A stretch of DNA of 19,458 nucleotides, from NCBI GenBank assembly GCA_964471235.1, contig CAYYGL010000090.1, positions 1 to 19,458 on the forward strand. The letters run 5' to 3'. The notes below the pieces were generated by a model. It was not told the DNA's origin. It made no database searches and worked only from the letters and a program-made list of their open reading frames with translations. This document shows, piece by piece, positions 1 to 8,702 of this stretch. This DNA comes from CAYYGL01 sp964471235. Its GTDB lineage: Bacteria > Calditrichota > Calditrichia > RBG-13-44-9 > J075. Position numbers and translations under genes: made by a program. The first letter of the stretch is position 1; each line of letters opens with the position of its first letter.

Positions 1-2181
1 CAGAATACGATTGGTTTTTTTCAGGGAATTCACAATCACCCCCCGAAGATCAAACGGCAACAGAGATTGCACGTCGATCACTTCCGTATCAATGCCGGTT
101 TGTTGCAGCAATTCCGCTGCTTCCAGGGCGATGCGCACACAAGCGCCATAGGTGACCAGGGTTACATCATTGCCGGAACGAACCACTTCCGGCACCCCCA
201 CCGGCACGGTAAATTCCCCGATATTGTCGGGCAGTTTTTCCCGCAGCCGGTAACCGTTCAGCACTTCCACCACAATCGCTGGCTCGTCTGCCTGCAGAAG
301 GGTATTGTAAAACCCGGCAGCCCGGGTCATGTCCCGGGGCACCAGAACATGCATTCCTCTTACCAGGTGGATAATGCCCGCCATCAGGGAGCCGGAATGC
401 CAGATGCCTTCCAGACGATGTCCCCGGGTACGGATAATGACCGGTGCTTTTTGCCCGCCTCTGGTGCGCCAGTGCAGGGTTGCCAGATCGTCTGAGGTAA
501 TTTGCAGGGCATATAACAGGTAATCCAGGTATTGAATTTCAGCGATCGGGCGCAAACCTCTCTCTGCCATGCCAATCGCCTGCCCGATGATGGTGGATTC
601 CCGGATGCCGGTGTCAAATACTCGCAACTCACCGTATTTCTCCTGAAGCCCCCGAAATCCCTGGTTGACATCCCCCAACTTACCCACATCCTCCCCGAAT
701 GCCACCAACCGCGGTTCCCGTGCCAGAGCAGCATCAAAACAGGCATTTAACACTTCAAACCCGGGAATTGAGGGAGAATTCTCCGAATATACCGGTTTGA
801 TTTCCGGGATTTTGATGGCTGCCTGTGAGGACTGACTATAGAGGTGAGAATCATAGCGGGCGTGATTTTCCTTTTCATAATGCTTCTTCCATGCCGCCAG
901 TTGCCTTCGTGCCGGGGTATCTTCATCCTTTACGATTATCAAAGCTTGCTGGACCGCCGCCATCACATCCCGACGCAATGGGCTGTGGAGGCGCAATAAC
1001 TTATGACGAATTTGGTACAGTTCCCCGCCCTTCCCCGAATTGTTCTCCAATTTTTCTATCAATGCAGCCGCTTCATTCAATTCCCGGCGGATGGGCGCCT
1101 GAAAGTTTTCCCAGGCTTTATCCCGAATGCGCTCCACTTCTTTTCGATCATCTTCTTCAATCTGACTGAGCTCCGCATCCGTGGCAATTTCATTGGCAAT
1201 CATCCATTCCCGCATCTTACGGATTCCATCGAACTCATGCTCCCAGTCCAGCCGTTCTTTCGATTTATACCGTTCATGACTGCCGGAAGTGGAGTGCCCC
1301 TGGGGTTGGGTCAATTCGATTACATGAACGATGGAGGGCACATGCTCCTGCCGGGCAGTCTCTGCCGCCCGGAGAAACACATCCACCAGCGCCGGGTAAT
1401 CCCATCCCTTCACCCGGTAAATATCATATCCGTCATGGGAATGTTTGCGCCGTTTGAACCCTTTCAGCACTTCCGATAAATTTTGTTTGGTGACCTGGTA
1501 CTTGTTGGGAACCGAAATGCCATATTCGTCATCCCAGAGAGCCAGCACCACCGGAGCCTGAAGCACCCCGATGGCATTCACCGCCTCCCAGAACATCCCT
1601 TCTGCGCAGGAGGCATTCCCGATAGTGCCAAATGCCACCTCATTGCCGTTGTTGGAAAATTGGGGAAACTGCTTCAACGCTTCATTTTTCCGGTAAAGAC
1701 AGGAAGCATGCCCCAGTCCCACCAGGCGCGGCATCTGGGAACCGGTTGGGGAAAGGTCTGCCGAGGAGTTATACTGCTCCATCAGGTTTTTCCAACTACC
1801 GTCCGGATTCAGACTACGGGTGGCAAAATGGCAATTCATTTGTCGACCGGCAGAAGCCGGATCAAATTGTTCATCGGCATGGGCGTAGAGCTGAGCAAAA
1901 AATTCCGGGATGGTATGGATACCCAGGGCGAACATCAGGGTTTGATCGCGGTAATACCCGGCACGGAAATCTCCTTTTTGGAACGCTTTTGCCAGGGCAA
2001 GCTGGGCGACCTCTTTCCCGTCTCCAAAGATGCCGAATTTCGCCCTGCCCGCCATCACCTCTTTCCGCCCCAACAAACTTGCCTGGCGGCTTTTATATGC
2101 CAATCGATAGTCATACAGAATTTCCTCTGCTGTCAGCGTTGTCGCTTCAAGGGCAATCGTTTTATCTTTCAATGCAATCAT
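1..2181 (-). CDS. Fused alpha/beta E1 component of a 2-oxoacid dehydrogenase complex (partial, C-terminus off the window)
   Basis: A single open frame of 727 codons runs without a stop to the left edge, so the C-terminus is missing. The alpha half carries the thiamine-diphosphate motif GNASCAEG at residues 188-195 and WDDEYGIS at 216-223, the form seen in the fused E1 proteins of Bacteroidota and relatives. The beta half starts near residue 475, with FGEDVG at 495-500 (Glu497 is the likely catalytic acid) and RTRGHRLEGIWHSGS further on. By family, E1 decarboxylates pyruvate or a branched-chain 2-oxoacid on ThDP and passes the acyl group to the lipoyl arm of E2 in the cytoplasm. The substrate cannot be told from sequence alone. 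The start is firm: an in-frame stop lies six codons upstream and GGAG sits about 8 bases before the ATG. E2 and E3 are not in the window. Confidence 0.9.
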   Translation of the reverse strand, partial: MIALKDKTIALEATTLTAEEILYDYRLAYKSRQASLLGRKEVMAGRAKFGIFGDGKEVAQLALAKAFQKGDFRAGYYRDQTLMFALGIHTIPEFFAQLYAHADEQFDPASAGRQMNCHFATRSLNPDGSWKNLMEQYNSSADLSPTGSQMPRLVGLGHASCLYRKNEALKQFPQFSNNGNEVAFGTIGNASCAEGMFWEAVNAIGVLQAPVVLALWDDEYGISVPNKYQVTKQNLSEVLKGFKRRKHSHDGYDIYRVKGWDYPALVDVFLRAAETARQEHVPSIVHVIELTQPQGHSTSGSHERYKSKERLDWEHEFDGIRKMREWMIANEIATDAELSQIEEDDRKEVERIRDKAWENFQAPIRRELNEAAALIEKLENNSGKGGELYQIRHKLLRLHSPLRRDVMAAVQQALIIVKDEDTPARRQLAAWKKHYEKENHARYDSHLYSQSSQAAIKIPEIKPVYSENSPSIPGFEVLNACFDAALAREPRLVAFGEDVGKLGDVNQGFRGLQEKYGELRVFDTGIRESTIIGQAIGMAERGLRPIAEIQYLDYLLYALQITSDDLATLHWRTRGGQKAPVIIRTRGHRLEGIWHSGSLMAGIIHLVRGMHVLVPRDMTRAAGFYNTLLQADEPAIVVEVLNGYRLREKLPDNIGEFTVPVGVPEVVRSGNDVTLVTYGACVRIALEAAELLQQTGIDTEVIDVQSLLPFDLRGVIVNSLKKTNRIL

Positions 2182-2379
2182 ACAGGTCACTCCGGTTTAC
2201 CACAGTTCAGTTGTTACCATCCATTCCATTTAACCTCCGGCTATCTCTGTCCATCCATCGTGGGAAAAGAGGTTGAACGTTAAGGGATGGTGCTCATCAT
2301 CACGCATTTCCCAACACCTCATCAAATCAATCACTCACTCTCCTTCCTCCCCCTCGTTCCATCAGCATCTATTTTTATA

Positions 2380-2778
2380 TTATGACTCTGTTTGAGTGGT
2401 TTTCGCAAGCAAAAATTTAAAAATCACCACCCCCAGTAAAATGCCGATGGCGTCTGCGAGCACATCCCAGGGATCGGAAAAGCGGCCGGGGATGAATGCC
2501 TGGTGAAACTCATCGCTGATGCCATAGAGAATCCCGAGAATTAACGCTGCCCGGGCATACGCCTGGCGCCACCCGGGAAAACGGGATTGATACCACAACG
2601 CCCGGCATATCAGAAATCCCAGGATGGCATAGGCGACTATGTGATCCAATTTGTCCTCAAAACGCACATTTAAGCGAGGACCGGGAATGTCCGGCAGGGA
2701 GGACAGGATAAAAATGACCAAAGCCCAGACAATTGCCGGGCTTTGGTAGCGAATAAAGTGTTTTTTGAAGATATTCAT
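2380..2778 (-). CDS. VanZ-like integral membrane protein
   Basis: A 132-residue protein with about four hydrophobic segments. VanZ-family signatures are visible: KLDH at 43-46, the core DEFHQAF at 89-95 followed by IPGR, and DVLADAIG at 105-112 before the last membrane helix. The ATG at 2778 shares one base with the dinB stop codon (TGATG), so translation is probably coupled to dinB. A TTG one codon earlier is possible but less likely. VanZ itself gives low-level teicoplanin resistance in enterococci, but most relatives are stand-alone membrane proteins of unknown role, so resistance should not be inferred here. The family call is secure and the function is unknown. Confidence 0.85.
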   Translation of the reverse strand: MNIFKKHFIRYQSPAIVWALVIFILSSLPDIPGPRLNVRFEDKLDHIVAYAILGFLICRALWYQSRFPGWRQAYARAALILGILYGISDEFHQAFIPGRFSDPWDVLADAIGILLGVVIFKFLLAKTTQTES

Positions 2779-3977
2779 CAACTCTTGTTCCGTCGTTTTG
2801 CATTCAACGCCCGGGCATGGGTCAGGGCATTTTTACCAAATTTTTCCGTTAAGCGATCCATTACTTTTTCCAATTCCAGCTTGCGTTCCTTTTCCCCGTC
2901 CCACAGGGTAGTCTGGAATCCTTTTTCAGAAACGAGATGAGAAACGCCCACACCAATTAACCGTACCGGCTTTTTTCCGGGATCAAACTCCCCGAATAAT
3001 TTTTGAACGACCGTAAAAATCTCATCCGTTAAGTTCGTTGCATAAGGGATGGTTTTGTTTCGGGTAAAAGTGGAAAAATCCTTAAAGCGAATTTTCAGTT
3101 GAACCGTTTTCCCCCGGAATCCGTATTTTCGTAAGCGGCTGCTGACTTTTTCAGACAAATACAACAGGGTGCTGATGAGCAATTCTCTGTCCGTCTCATC
3201 CACTTCAAAAGTGGTCTCATGGCTGACCGACTTGATTTCTTCGTGCTCGTGCACATCGCGTTCATCAATGCCGTTTGCCATGCGGTAAAGATGACTCCCC
3301 ATTTGCCCGAATTTTTCTTCCAGGATGGATAGCGGATATTGCCTCAACTGCTGAACCGTCTGGATGCCAAGTCGGGATAAGGCTTGAAACGTTTTTTTCC
3401 CCACCCCCCAAAGACGAGTCACGGGTAATGGGTCTAAAAATTCCTGAACATGCTCCGGGGGAATGATGGTCAATCCATCCGGTTTTTTAAAATCCGAGGC
3501 AATTTTGGCAACGCTTTTGGAGGGAGCAATTCCTACCGAAGCGGTTAAACCGGTTTGAGAAAAAATTCGGTCTTTTATTTTTTTACCCAACTGTTCGATG
3601 GAATCGTACAGGTGAACGACGCCGGTAACATCCAGGAAGGCTTCATCCACGCTCACGACCTGAATCAACGGGGTGAAACCGGATAGAATTTCAAAAATTT
3701 GATCCGAATAGCGTTTGTATAGTTTTCCATTAGGGGGTACAAAAATACCCTGGGGACAGAGACGGTATGCCCGGGAAATGGGCATGGCGGAATGCACCCC
3801 GAATTTACGGGCTTCATAAGAGGCGGTCGAAACCACTCCCCTGCCCTTTCCGCCTTTCGGGTCTGCACCCACAATCACCGGTTTCCCCCGCAGATCGGGA
3901 TGGTGCAATTGCTCTACCGCCGCAAAAAAGGCATCCATGTCCACATGGATGATGACTCGTTTCCATTCCTGCTTCAT
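2778..3977 (-). CDS. dinB: DNA polymerase IV, Y-family translesion polymerase
   Basis: This 399-residue protein has the full Y-family layout. The palm motif HVDMDAFF at 11-18 contains Asp13 and the steric-gate Phe18 (E. coli Asp8 and Phe13). SVDEAFLD supplies Asp111 and Glu112 (E. coli Asp103 and Glu104). The helix-hairpin-helix thumb region around RLWGVGKKTFQALSRLGI and a little-finger domain follow. The enzyme copies damaged templates without proofreading. QTTLW at 355-359 looks like an internal beta-clamp-binding motif (QxxLF type), and the C-terminal end has no second one. Length is slightly above the 351 residues of the E. coli protein. The leader lacks a strong Shine-Dalgarno sequence, and I see no clear LexA box in the 149-base gap upstream. 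vanZ follows with a one-base overlap. Confidence 0.95.
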   Translation of the reverse strand: MKQEWKRVIIHVDMDAFFAAVEQLHHPDLRGKPVIVGADPKGGKGRGVVSTASYEARKFGVHSAMPISRAYRLCPQGIFVPPNGKLYKRYSDQIFEILSGFTPLIQVVSVDEAFLDVTGVVHLYDSIEQLGKKIKDRIFSQTGLTASVGIAPSKSVAKIASDFKKPDGLTIIPPEHVQEFLDPLPVTRLWGVGKKTFQALSRLGIQTVQQLRQYPLSILEEKFGQMGSHLYRMANGIDERDVHEHEEIKSVSHETTFEVDETDRELLISTLLYLSEKVSSRLRKYGFRGKTVQLKIRFKDFSTFTRNKTIPYATNLTDEIFTVVQKLFGEFDPGKKPVRLIGVGVSHLVSEKGFQTTLWDGEKERKLELEKVMDRLTEKFGKNALTHARALNAKRRNKS

Positions 3978-4126
3978 CTTAACACAAAAGCGACAATAAA
4001 TAACGAAGTAAAAATTGCGATATACAAATTTCGCTTCAGATTTTTCTTCCGGTTTTTTAAAGGAGAGAGATTGGTTTCCTCACCCACCAGTTGGTGCGAT
4101 TCCGGTATCATTAAACTTCCATGAAT

Positions 4127-4675
4127 TTAAACCGGCTCATAGCCCTTATCCAATCCGTAAACCGGAAACTCAAACGATACCCGGAAGTTGCCCTCCACCT
4201 CCCAGGACAGTTCTTCTTTGCTGGACAATTGAAATTCCCCCTCGCAATTTCGGGAGTACAATTTGTTACGAGTAAATCGTCCGCTGTATAACAGAAAGGC
4301 ATTGGAATCCACCCCGGAGATGGTGATCATATCTCCAACGGAATCGCCCAGGTTCAAATAGAAATCATAGAAAGGCGAAGCTCCCTGGAGAGATTTCTGT
4401 TCGGGTTCCAGGAGCAAATGCAAAACATACTGATTTCCCCGATACAACTGAGGATAGAAGTACATCACCGTGGAATCGTCATTGGAAACGTGTAATGTGG
4501 TATCATATACCAGGGAAACATCTTTATAGAGAATGGCACTTTGCACGAGATATTTTTCGGGCTGCCGGGTTCCAATCTGCATTTCCAGCAAACCGAAATC
4601 CTCGGAATTGGATTGGGGTAACCCCACAGAGGTAAGTACCAACATAAGCAGCATAATTTTTCCGATGAGCTTCAT
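4127..4675 (-). CDS. Hypothetical secreted protein, no recognised family
   Basis: A 182-residue protein with a clear N-terminal signal peptide: positively charged start MKLIGK, a hydrophobic stretch IMLLMLVLTSVGL, and likely cleavage soon after residue 20. The mature part is rich in beta-prone, acidic and aromatic residues, and I cannot assign it to a family. Its C-terminus (FRVSFEFPVYG) resembles a beta-strand end, but no sorting tag is evident. The open frame extends 33 codons further upstream; I chose ATG 4675 because it begins the signal peptide and has AGGAT about 7 bases before it. It lies 178 bases downstream of the TPR lipoprotein gene on the same strand, so both may belong to one envelope-directed unit. 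That link is inference. Confidence 0.7.
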   Translation of the reverse strand: MKLIGKIMLLMLVLTSVGLPQSNSEDFGLLEMQIGTRQPEKYLVQSAILYKDVSLVYDTTLHVSNDDSTVMYFYPQLYRGNQYVLHLLLEPEQKSLQGASPFYDFYLNLGDSVGDMITISGVDSNAFLLYSGRFTRNKLYSRNCEGEFQLSSKEELSWEVEGNFRVSFEFPVYGLDKGYEPV

Positions 4676-4853
4676 AAGATTATCCTGTTGATTGATCAAG
4701 TGAATGATAACGATTCCACACCGGAGACGACCGAAGGAGGTGAACGTTATGTGTGTGCTCAAAAACTTGGTCAAAACTGCCTTATTTTTACTGAAGGACC
4801 ATCACGTTATGTTGACCTCGATATCGCCAAAGACATTCATCGAACCACTCCAC

Positions 4854-5984
4854 TCACGGTGCGTCCATATTATTTTCCTGGAGAATTTTTTCCATCCGTT
4901 GCGAGACTTCCGGATCATTTTCATAAGAGTGGTCAAGGTAGAGTTTATAATATTGGTATGCCTGTACCGGGTGCTGATCCCGCTCTTCCAGAAATCCCAG
5001 GTAGCGATAGGCTTTCCAGAATTGAGGATGATAACGGATGAGTTTATGTAAATATTCTTTACTGGTTTCATACTGTTCATCCTCATAAGCCATTACGCCC
5101 AATTGCAAAAGAAGTTCGGCATTGGTGCTGTCATGCTGCAAACCAACCATCAATTGTTCCCTGGCAATTGCCGGTTTGTTGACGTTTACAAAATATCTCG
5201 CCCGGTAGAGATAAATTTCGGTATCATCCGGCAAATATTCCCCGGCTTGATTCAAATAGGAGATCGCTTCATCATATTTTTTATCGGCAAACTTTGCCAG
5301 CCCCAGGTATTTAAGTGCCACAGGGTCATCCTTTCGCACAGAAACATAATATTCCAGATTTTTGATTGCCGAGTCGTATTTCCCCATCCCATACTCAGTC
5401 ATCCCTAACCATTTCCAATAATCCATTACGGGTGAATGAGTGGATTTTTTATAAGCATTTAAAAAATCAATTGCCAGGTGATATTTCCCGGTTTGAAAAT
5501 ACGATTCACCTAACAGAAGTTGCAAATGGGTTGAATCGGGAATTTCCTGAACCGCTTTCCGGAGGTAAAGTGCGGCGTTTTCATAATCTTTCACCTCCAT
5601 ATAGAGTTTGCCCAGACTGATCCAGACCTCGGGGTAATGGCTTTTATAAGAGAGACATTTTTGATATGCCGCGATTGCCGAATCCGCCTGCCCGAGTTGC
5701 GTAAATACCCACCCTTTAACCTGGTAAAAGTTAGCAACCCCAGGACGTCGAACAATTGCCGAATCCAGATTTGCCAGAGCATTTTCAAATTGACCGGCTT
5801 CCACTTCTGCCAACGCATCATAATAGAAAGAAAAAGCGGATTTAGGTTGAGTTGAGGTGGTAGTGGTAGCCTGTCGCCCGCTGCAGGCAATGAATCCCAC
5901 TGAGAAAATGAGAAAGATAATCTTCAGGTTCACAATTCGTTCAGGAGTTAAGGTATTGGGATAAATTGGGTTACCTTGCTGCAT
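4854..5984 (-). CDS. TPR-repeat lipoprotein
   Basis: A 376-residue protein. Residues 22-34 form a hydrophobic signal ending in a lipobox (FIAC, with Cys34 as the lipidated residue), so it should be anchored in a membrane facing the periplasm or outside. From about residue 55 to the end it consists of tandem tetratricopeptide repeats of about 34 residues, with the usual W/L-G-Y-A-F-P spacing (for example AIAAYQKCLSYKSHYPEVW and AISYLNQAGEYLPDDTEIY). TPR arrays bind other proteins; similar lipoproteins assist outer-membrane assembly, secretion or gliding, but no specific role is visible. I chose ATG 5984 because GGGGGA precedes it. A GTG at 5933 would give a shorter signal peptide but has no ribosome binding site, and an ATG at 6038 would give 18 extra residues. 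Confidence 0.85.
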   Translation of the reverse strand: MQQGNPIYPNTLTPERIVNLKIIFLIFSVGFIACSGRQATTTTSTQPKSAFSFYYDALAEVEAGQFENALANLDSAIVRRPGVANFYQVKGWVFTQLGQADSAIAAYQKCLSYKSHYPEVWISLGKLYMEVKDYENAALYLRKAVQEIPDSTHLQLLLGESYFQTGKYHLAIDFLNAYKKSTHSPVMDYWKWLGMTEYGMGKYDSAIKNLEYYVSVRKDDPVALKYLGLAKFADKKYDEAISYLNQAGEYLPDDTEIYLYRARYFVNVNKPAIAREQLMVGLQHDSTNAELLLQLGVMAYEDEQYETSKEYLHKLIRYHPQFWKAYRYLGFLEERDQHPVQAYQYYKLYLDHSYENDPEVSQRMEKILQENNMDAP

Positions 5985-6107
5985 TTCTCCCCCGTTCTGC
6001 CCTGGACTGTCTGATGTCAGGAGCGGAGCATTGGGCACGATTGCCCATCCCCACCCTGCAAGATAACCACGGAGTATTTTAAAACAAATATTTTTCTCAA
6101 TCCTGCA

Positions 6108-6144
6108 AAAATGGCGGCAGGGTGTTCGCTATTCCTGCCCTGCC
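6108..6144 (-). terminator. Probable Rho-independent terminator after the glycosyltransferase gene
   Basis: A perfect 7-base stem, GGCAGGG (6138-6144, read on the minus strand) pairing with CCCTGCC (6116-6122), has a 15-base loop. It is followed on the minus strand by GCCATTTTTGC, a run of five T. It starts 17 bases after the glycosyltransferase stop codon and precedes the TPR lipoprotein gene, so it should separate the two transcripts. The loop is long and the T-run short, so strength is uncertain. Confidence 0.5.
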
Positions 6145-6160
6145 AACAAAACCGTTCCAG

Positions 6161-7246
6161 CTACTCATCCGGAATTTGAAATACCTCTTGAAAAATTTTT
6201 TGAACGCTTTCCCCGGTGGCATTGGGTTTGTACAAACCGGCATATTGGCGAGCAATTTTCCACTCCCTGGACAATTCAAACGTCTTTTGAGAGACTGAAT
6301 AGTACCACCCTTTTTTACCGACCCATGAGGATAAATATTGTTGTTCGGTTTGTCCCGGGGTAGGAATAAGCAGAGCCGGTTTGCCCAGTTCAGCCAGTTC
6401 CATCAGGGTAGAATAGCCCGGACGCGAGATGACGAACTTTGCCCGGTTGAACAATTGCCCCATCTCCTTTCGAGTGACATGGGAAAAAATTGTCACCTCC
6501 CTGTCCTGAAACGACTCTACCGATTCACTTTTCCCCAGAACCATCAGCTTTTTACCGGGCAGGGAATGAATTTGCTCCCGAAGGCGGATTTCCAGAAGGG
6601 TACGCTGAGGTTCCGGCCCGGATATGGAAACCAGGAAATCAATATCCGCCGGGGCATTCTTCTGAGCAATACTTGACAATAAGCCGACGTAAGTGTATGG
6701 CTCCTGTCGAACAGGTAAACGACTCAATTTCCCACTTAACAAGCCGCCCTCATCACTTTGGTAATCGGGGATAATCACCTTGTTATACTTTCGGTGAAAA
6801 AAGAGGTTAAACCGGGAAGGCAATGGGGAAAACATCTCGAAGCCGCGGGGCATGGCGAAATAAATTTGGTGACTGATAAAAAAAGAAGGTACCCGGGGAT
6901 GATACATCCCATAGCAGTGATCGCTGACAATTAAATTCGGTTGGTAGTTCTTTACCACAAAGGCACAAAATTGATTCTCGTTCCGAACGCCTCGCAGGAA
7001 GCGGGGAATCTGCCACAACAGCAGGGGAAGCAGCCAGTTGCTTTTGCTGTATTTGATACCATATTCCGGCGTTACCACGAACGGAATCCCCGGGAATTCT
7101 CTTTTTAGAAATTCCAGGGCTCTTCCGTTGCTTCCCAGCACCACCTCCCAACCGCGCCGTAAAAACTCCCGAATGACCGGGAGGCTCCGGGTGGCATGGC
7201 CCAGTCCCATGTTCAGAACGGCGTAAAACACCCTATGGGCAGTCAT
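6161..7246 (-). CDS. GT-B fold glycosyltransferase (MurG-like / MJ1255-like)
   Basis: A 361-residue protein with two Rossmann-like halves. The N-terminal half begins with a glycine-rich loop, GLGHATR at 14-20, as in MurG-type enzymes. The C-terminal half has the sugar-nucleotide binding region SRPGYST at 274-280, Glu283, and TPGQTEQ at 296-302. By family it would move a sugar from a nucleotide donor to an unknown acceptor at the cytoplasmic face of the membrane. No signal peptide or membrane helix is seen, although the WLLPLLLWQIPRFLRG stretch (71-86) is hydrophobic with basic residues at its end and could be a membrane-association surface. It is not MurG itself, because none of its neighbours are cell-wall genes. 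Its start codon overlaps the stop of the upstream hydrolase by four bases (ATGA), so the two are co-translated. Confidence 0.85.
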   Translation of the reverse strand: MTAHRVFYAVLNMGLGHATRSLPVIREFLRRGWEVVLGSNGRALEFLKREFPGIPFVVTPEYGIKYSKSNWLLPLLLWQIPRFLRGVRNENQFCAFVVKNYQPNLIVSDHCYGMYHPRVPSFFISHQIYFAMPRGFEMFSPLPSRFNLFFHRKYNKVIIPDYQSDEGGLLSGKLSRLPVRQEPYTYVGLLSSIAQKNAPADIDFLVSISGPEPQRTLLEIRLREQIHSLPGKKLMVLGKSESVESFQDREVTIFSHVTRKEMGQLFNRAKFVISRPGYSTLMELAELGKPALLIPTPGQTEQQYLSSWVGKKGWYYSVSQKTFELSREWKIARQYAGLYKPNATGESVQKIFQEVFQIPDE

Positions 7247-7914
7247 TGTTTGCGTTCAACCTCATCTATCCAATTTGCCACCTCAACGGCAACCTTTTTA
7301 AGAATGCCGGGATAACTTTGACCACTGCGTACCAGAACCTTAAAGGAATGGTCTCCTCCCTCTATCCAATGCAAAGTTGCCCGGTTCCGGAGATGGCTTA
7401 ACGTCTGCTGCAATAAATCCATCCTGGCAAAGGGATCCCGGGTCCCCTGGATGAACAACATCGGCACGGATAATAAATATAAATACTCATCCCGGATATT
7501 ATCAAATTTTCCGGGGGGATGAAGGGGGTAGCCCAGAAAGATCAAACCCTTTATTTCCGGAAAGTCCCTGGCAATGATGGTGGCGATTCTCCCTCCCATA
7601 CTTTTGCCGCCGATATACAGGCTTTTAAATTTCAAATTATCCAGAACAAAGCGAATCACCAGCCGCCAGGAATTTTCCAGAATTTCCGAACGGTCCGGAA
7701 ATTTCTTCCCGGCGACTTTGTATGGGAAGTTAAACCGAACCACATTTAACCCTTTGTATGCCAGTTGTTCAGTGATTGTCTCCAGGAAGGGGGATTGCAT
7801 ATCATTTCCGGAACCATGCGCTAAAATTATTAACGGCTTCTCTGCCATTAATTCATCCGGGTATAGAATCTGTACCGCTCGTTTCTCATCCAGAGTCAAT
7901 TCATCAATCGGCAT
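7243..7914 (-). CDS. Alpha/beta hydrolase, KANL3/Tex30-like (dienelactone hydrolase-like)
   Basis: A 223-residue cytoplasmic protein spanning a compact alpha/beta hydrolase core. The oxyanion region is LAHGSGNDM at 31-39, the nucleophile elbow GGKSMGG places Ser105 at the active site, and the triad is completed by Asp160 (GTRDPF) and His189 (GGDHSF). All three catalytic residues are present, so it is probably an active esterase, thioesterase or lipase-like enzyme, but the substrate is unknown. AAAGGA lies about 6 bases before the ATG. Its last four bases overlap the glycosyltransferase start, so the pair may act on the same glycan or lipid; this is an inference from gene order only. Confidence 0.85.
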   Translation of the reverse strand: MPIDELTLDEKRAVQILYPDELMAEKPLIILAHGSGNDMQSPFLETITEQLAYKGLNVVRFNFPYKVAGKKFPDRSEILENSWRLVIRFVLDNLKFKSLYIGGKSMGGRIATIIARDFPEIKGLIFLGYPLHPPGKFDNIRDEYLYLLSVPMLFIQGTRDPFARMDLLQQTLSHLRNRATLHWIEGGDHSFKVLVRSGQSYPGILKKVAVEVANWIDEVERKQ

Positions 7915-8103
7915 GCGTATCCTTTCCTAATTTTTCTTCCGGTAACGTATGAATTATTCCTTTTTCTCCCTGGTGTCCCAAATGGTTCGCAAATCGAAGA
8001 TGCTTTCCAATGAGAAGCGATTTCTACTTTGTAAGGTAGCGTTGTCGATGCTTTAAATGATTTTCGTATGATTCCTCTTACTCCTTCGTTCAATCCCGGG
8101 TGA

Positions 8104-8331
8104 CTATTCCCGGGGATTTTTGCTGGCATAACGATAAGCAGTGATGGCGGAAATCACATGACAAATCCACCCCAATGTACCACCGCTGCCAATCCATAAA
8201 CCCGGGGTAACAATCAGCCAAAAGATCCCGCGCCAAAACGTACCGTTGTAGAACTGCCCCACCCCGGGAATTACCAGGCTTAATACTGCGGCGGTACCGG
8301 CTTGATGCTGTTGTTCCATCACCAACCCCAT
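8104..8331 (-). CDS. Small TM2-like membrane protein
   Basis: A 75-residue protein made of hydrophobic segments: AAVLSLVIPGVGQFYNG (14-30), a second helix GIFWLIVTPGLWIG, and a third around GWICHVISAITAYRYA. The PGxGQFYNG turn followed by a short helix pair is typical of TM2/DUF5683-like small membrane proteins of unknown role. No strong Shine-Dalgarno precedes ATG 8331. An internal ATG at 8319 has GGGGT upstream and would give 71 residues. Immediately after the stop is an inverted repeat (AATCCCCGGG ... CCCGGGATT on the minus strand) without a T-run. The hydrolase gene starts 189 bases further on. Confidence 0.6.
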   Translation of the reverse strand: MGLVMEQQHQAGTAAVLSLVIPGVGQFYNGTFWRGIFWLIVTPGLWIGSGGTLGWICHVISAITAYRYASKNPRE

Positions 8332-8518
8332 TTAAGGTGGAAGTGTGTTATCGATTCATTATTTGCCTGGCTCGTTTCGCAAATAGAAATCGTAAACTAT
8401 GGTTTATTTAACGATGATCGCCCAAAGGGATAAAATTATACAACCTCTCGGACAAAAAAAGCAAGACAAAAGTGTCAATATGTTATTTTGTAAAATGTAA
8501 AGAACACCTTGTCAAATT

Positions 8519-8702
8519 GTAACGACTCAGGTAGTAGCTATTTAGGACGTAAAGAAGAAAGAGTTCCTGTAGAAATCTATTTTTGTCATCACAACTTTTT
8601 CGTTACCGTAATGATCCCAGCGGATACGCGACGGGCCGCAACGTGAAAGAGATAACCATCTGTTCGTTGCGAACGTTGCGGTATAACAACCTGAGTCGTT
8701 CC
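8519..8702. mobile_element. MITE-like element, 184 bases, 14-base terminal inverted repeats, 8-base target duplication
   Basis: The left end GTAACGACTCAGGT (8519-8532) and the reverse complement of the right end (8689-8702), GGAACGACTCAGGT, match at 13 of 14 positions. Immediately outside both ends is the same 8-base word, GTCAAATT (8511-8518 and 8703-8710), as expected for a target-site duplication. The element encodes no transposase. Inside is a further perfect 9-base inverted repeat, CCGCAACGT (8636-8644) with ACGTTGCGG (8673-8681), which could fold into a hairpin. An 8-base duplication with an end starting GTAA recalls the IS66 family, while the GG at the other end recalls ISL3, so the mobilising family is not settled. 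Confidence 0.75.

Noticed and set aside
1003..2283. Several long plus-strand frames opposite the fused E1 gene
   Set aside because: The minus-strand frame is continuous over 727 codons with clear E1 motifs; the plus-strand frames are shadows of it.
2182..2379. Possible promoter for the E1 gene (AT-rich TAATATAAA on the minus strand)
   Set aside because: No -35 box lies at an acceptable distance, so I could not support it beyond base composition.
3995..4040. Possible terminator after the secreted-protein gene (GCGA ... TCGC with nearby T-run)
   Set aside because: The stem is only four base pairs with a mismatch next to it, too weak to call.
7896..8129. 77-codon minus-strand frame between the TM2-like gene and the hydrolase
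   Set aside because: It overlaps both flanking genes in other frames, has a low-quality sequence and no ribosome binding site.
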